Shown here: positions 61,165 through 64,000 of the stretch, piece after piece | How positions within the stretch are numbered: the first letter of the stretch is position 1 | Layout: each line of letters starts with the position of its first letter | Source: Plazaster borealis | Lineage: Eukaryota > Echinodermata > Asteroidea > Forcipulatida > Labidiasteridae | NCBI GenBank assembly: GCA_021014325.1 | Contig: CM037471.1 | Coordinates: forward strand, 15,451,501 to 15,515,500 | Length of the DNA stretch: 64,000 nucleotides | Reading direction: 5' to 3' | The notes under the pieces: generated by a model | Database searches by the model: none | Told to the model about the DNA's origin: nothing | Seen by the model: the letters and a program-made list of their open reading frames with translations, nothing else | Translations under genes and position numbers: made by a program

Positions 61165-62339
61165 CAGTGAAGCCAGAAGTATTTTTAAAAAACATTTCTT
61201 ATTGGCAGCTTATATCTACTCTTATTCTTCTTCTTCCATTAGAGTCTCTGTAAATCGGCATCATTTGCCTTATGGAAGATTGGGAAGGTTCGAAAAATAT
61301 TGGATAAAGCTTCAACTGAGAATTGTTCACGCTTTTGTACCTCCAGGTTGCTTCAAATCAATTGAAAAAAGTTATAACTCATTCAGAATTCTGCGAATTC
61401 GATTCAAAATCCTTGCCACTAATAAAATAATTGAGAATGTGTTTTTACCACTTTAACATTAAGTTAACTTTTTACTGGTACTGTTTTTTACAAGTGTACG
61501 TGTGCTGAAATAATTTTATGTGGTGCACTAAAACAATAAATGATTAAATTAGATTAGATTAGAAATCAAATGATAAACCACAAGGGAAACTGACTGGATA
61601 CATTTTAAATGAATTGGGGTTGAACAAAGAAACATTTACTAGGAAGAGCAGGACTTTAACCAACGAACTCCGGTTTAGATTAGAGTACTCCACCATCTGG
61701 TGTATTTCGTACTGTGAATTCTATTCAACAGCATTGAGTCTATAGCATAAGTTGAAGAAAAAAGTCTTGGCGCAATTAATATCTTTCTAAAGTGCAGCTG
61801 AGCTAGCAATAATATTTTTTGCTGTTTACCACTTGCTGGATATCAACATTTGCTTTTCGGGGGAAAAATCTATCAGGGACAGGATTATTTCTATTATGAA
61901 AACACAATTTGCGTTTTCAAGTTGAGAAGATATCAGCAGTATTAATTTGGTAGCACAACACATTGACACCTAATAAATGCTTGTTTTACAATCAATGGAA
62001 CCATTGGGTAATGTTTTGCCACAAGTAATTGCAAATACTCTTCAGCTCAGTTTCCGTTCAGGATCACATTTTTGTAAATTTAATTAATCACTCATCCTCA
62101 ATGACACCCAATCATACCCTAACCCTAACCGAACAGAATATCATGACAAACAAGAATATAAAACACTCCCTTTTTATTTTGTTTTAATGGAAATCATTGG
62201 GTAATTTGTTTTAATTACAATGATTTGCCGGAATTGAATATTCTCCAGCTAAGACTCCATTCATGATCACAGTTTTGTAAATTTATTTATTTCCTCATCG
62301 TGAAAAGGGCTTATCAACGTCAATCACTATAGTCAAACC
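61165..62339. other. No gene; SINE fragment and diverged duplication
   Basis: A minus-strand SINE fragment (about 61560-61710, with the GGGAAACTGACTGG tail) and two related segments of about 190 bp (about 61995-62130 and 62190-62300). Between them is ACCCTAACCCTAACC, two telomere-like hexamers that are too few to be a telomeric tract. Confidence 0.6.
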
Positions 62340-62717
62340 TTAAAGGTATCGTACACGTTTGGTAATGACTCAAAACAAATATTACCATAAAAACTTACTT
62401 TGTAACAAGCAACGGAGAGCTGTTGATAGTACATATAAAACATTGTAAGAAACGACTCCCTCTGAAGTAACGTAGTTTTTAAGAAAGAGGTAATTTCTCA
62501 CTAAAATAATGTAAACTCCTTGCAAGAAGTTTTTATTCCTATCTGAAAGCACACACATTTGTACAACAAGGGTGTTTTTTCTTTCATCATTTTCTTGCAA
62601 CTTCGATGACCAATTGAGCCCAAATTTTCAAAGGCTTGTTATTTTATGAATATGTTGGGATACACCAAGTGAGAACACTGGTCTTTGACAATTTCCAAAC
62701 GTGTTCAGTGCCTTTAA
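62340..62717. mobile_element. TTAA-flanked MITE
   Basis: Full-length copy of the 22942 family; centre CTTGCAAGAAGTTTT slightly altered; TTAA at both ends. Confidence 0.9.
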
Positions 62718-63095
62718 TACCCATGGGGCTTTGGGCATATCAATTATGTTAAGTTTGAACATATGATATGCTGAGCAATTCTCTAAATATTTGGAGGTAT
62801 GTTGAAATGATGGTGTTTCCACCTTTTGGTAACCCCTGGAGTTATTAAAGATTTCGTAGAACTTCTGGGAACAGTATCCTCAAAGGAGCTAGAAAAGTAG
62901 ATCAAAGAGCAGGAACTCTTTATAGGTACAAAATAACAGCTATTTTTTTCAACAGGAAAAACATAAAAGTGTGACATTTCTAATCTCTGAATTTTTCAGT
63001 TTCTTGAAAATATATAATAATTATTTCTGTTTGCACAACAATTTTATAATTATCAAGATTGCAAATAATTTAGTACAAATATATTGAACTTGACT

Positions 63096-63447
63096 TTAAA
63101 GGTATCCGTACTCGTTTGGCAATGACTCTGAAAGTTAATGGCAATAAAAACCTACTTGGTTAGAAGTATAGCAGCTTTGGATAGTATAATGAATTTTGAG
63201 AAAATGTTCACTCCGAAGGATATCACTTTTTATCACAACAAAATTGAATCTGAGAAGCGTTACGGCCGTGTGTATTCCAATGCAGATTATTCTTCCTGCG
63301 TGGACATAACCGCTCCAGATTTTCGTCAATATCTCAAAAACGCTACCACCTTTTGAAATGAAATTTTGAGGTTAGTTTTATGGTATATATCTACAACTAT
63401 GTAGGATTGAAACAAACAGTGGGTTCCAATTACCAAAAGTATACAAA
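63096..63447. mobile_element. Second-family TTAA MITE, right end decayed
   Basis: Begins TTAAAGGTATCCGTACTCG and follows the 45003-45397 interior (AAGCGTTACGG, CATAACCGCTCCAGATTTTCG). The right TIR ends at TACCAAAAGTATAC without TTAA. Confidence 0.8.
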
Positions 63448-64000
63448 TCGGAACAGTTCCAAGATGACTTGCACAAAAATAAATCACAAAATCAAACATA
63501 AAATATGAATAGAATTTACATTTTGAAAATGTTACAACTGAAGGAATTTAAGTCAACAAGGCAAGGTCTTTTTGTCCTTTTTTATCTCTCAGTTGACTGT
63601 CACACAGCACCAAAACTAAAGTAACATTTTAGGGGGGCACAGAGGGGTGCACCATTTTTCTCTAGGGGGGCACTTCTGCCAAATTACAACTGTAGTTTCC
63701 GTTTTGCATTTTTCTTAAACAAGCCCCTTCTCAGCGCTCTTGTTACACCATATACTATTTTTGTAAGATAATCTGACATGAGTGTAAAAACAAAGGTTTA
63801 AGTGGAAAAATAGTTTTAAAAACATTATCACATTAAAGCTTATAAAATGTAACATTTTACTATGGTAATTTTTAATCTCAAAAGTCAAGAGTTCAATAGG
63901 GGGGATAGGACATCAGTTGGGGGCACGCCCCCCCTCCCCCTTTAGTTACGTCACTGCTGTCACAATGTACAATTGTGTGACTTTTGGCTGCCTAACAATA
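63448..64000. other. Right edge, no gene
   Basis: Contains G-rich words (AGGGGGGCAC) and a closing GGGGGCACGCCCCCC/TTAGTTACGTCACTGC stretch typical of a dispersed repeat end. No supported coding frame. Confidence 0.5.

Noticed and set aside
62114..62131. Interstitial telomere repeat
   Set aside because: Only two to three CCCTAA units, well within chance for AT-rich DNA.
1..64000. CRISPR arrays, operons, bacterial-type signals
   Set aside because: The window is eukaryotic. The tandem repeats lack unique spacers of constant length, and genes are intron-split.

Overview
This window looks like a piece of an animal nuclear genome. It is AT-rich and intron-rich, with many short inverted-repeat transposons, several tRNA-headed SINE families and one conserved spliced gene. 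Gene content and repeat style suggest a marine deuterostome, most likely an echinoderm such as a sea star. That assignment is inference, because no species-diagnostic gene is present. There is no operon, CRISPR array or rRNA gene.

Backbone gene. The minus strand from 57237 down to 11859 carries a complete MGAT5-type gene (N-acetylglucosaminyltransferase V, family GT18). I traced 15 coding exons. Each has AG/GT splice sites and the phases join into one reading frame of 777 codons plus stop. It encodes a type II Golgi enzyme that adds the beta-1,6 GlcNAc branch to N-glycans. A UTR splice acceptor lies just 5' of the start codon, and a possible upstream UTR exon lies near 60.3-60.4 kb.

Large transposon. 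Intron 7 contains the most interesting object: a roughly 9.17-kb element (24205-33371) bounded by imperfect terminal inverted repeats and flanked by ATAA/TTAA. It carries two convergent genes, each starting just inside one end. On the plus strand (24578-26519) is a three-exon gene whose product matches the cysteine-rich cytoplasmic C-terminal domain of P2X7 receptors. On the minus strand (32949-28199) is a multi-exon THAP-domain, transposase-related gene. The transposase gene is broken: it has a frameshift, a lost zinc ligand, an in-frame stop and no room for a catalytic core. The P2X7-C-like gene has one frameshift at a GA dinucleotide run. A separate 0.6-kb TTAA-flanked element at 17603-18211 holds another THAP remnant.

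Left flank (1-7874). A roughly 5.9-kb block bounded by inverted repeats holds a pseudogene of a repetitive invertebrate protein family, interrupted by a 1.5-kb minisatellite of 15-bp units. It is followed by an array of about 395-bp repeats joined to strong GC-rich hairpins.

Other repeats. Introns and flanks hold seven copies of one TTAA-flanked MITE, three of a second, four of a palindromic third, two copies of a 640-690 bp TIR element, several single foldback elements and about a dozen SINE copies. The right flank (57.3-64 kb) has only weak ORFs, a candidate promoter region and more MITEs.
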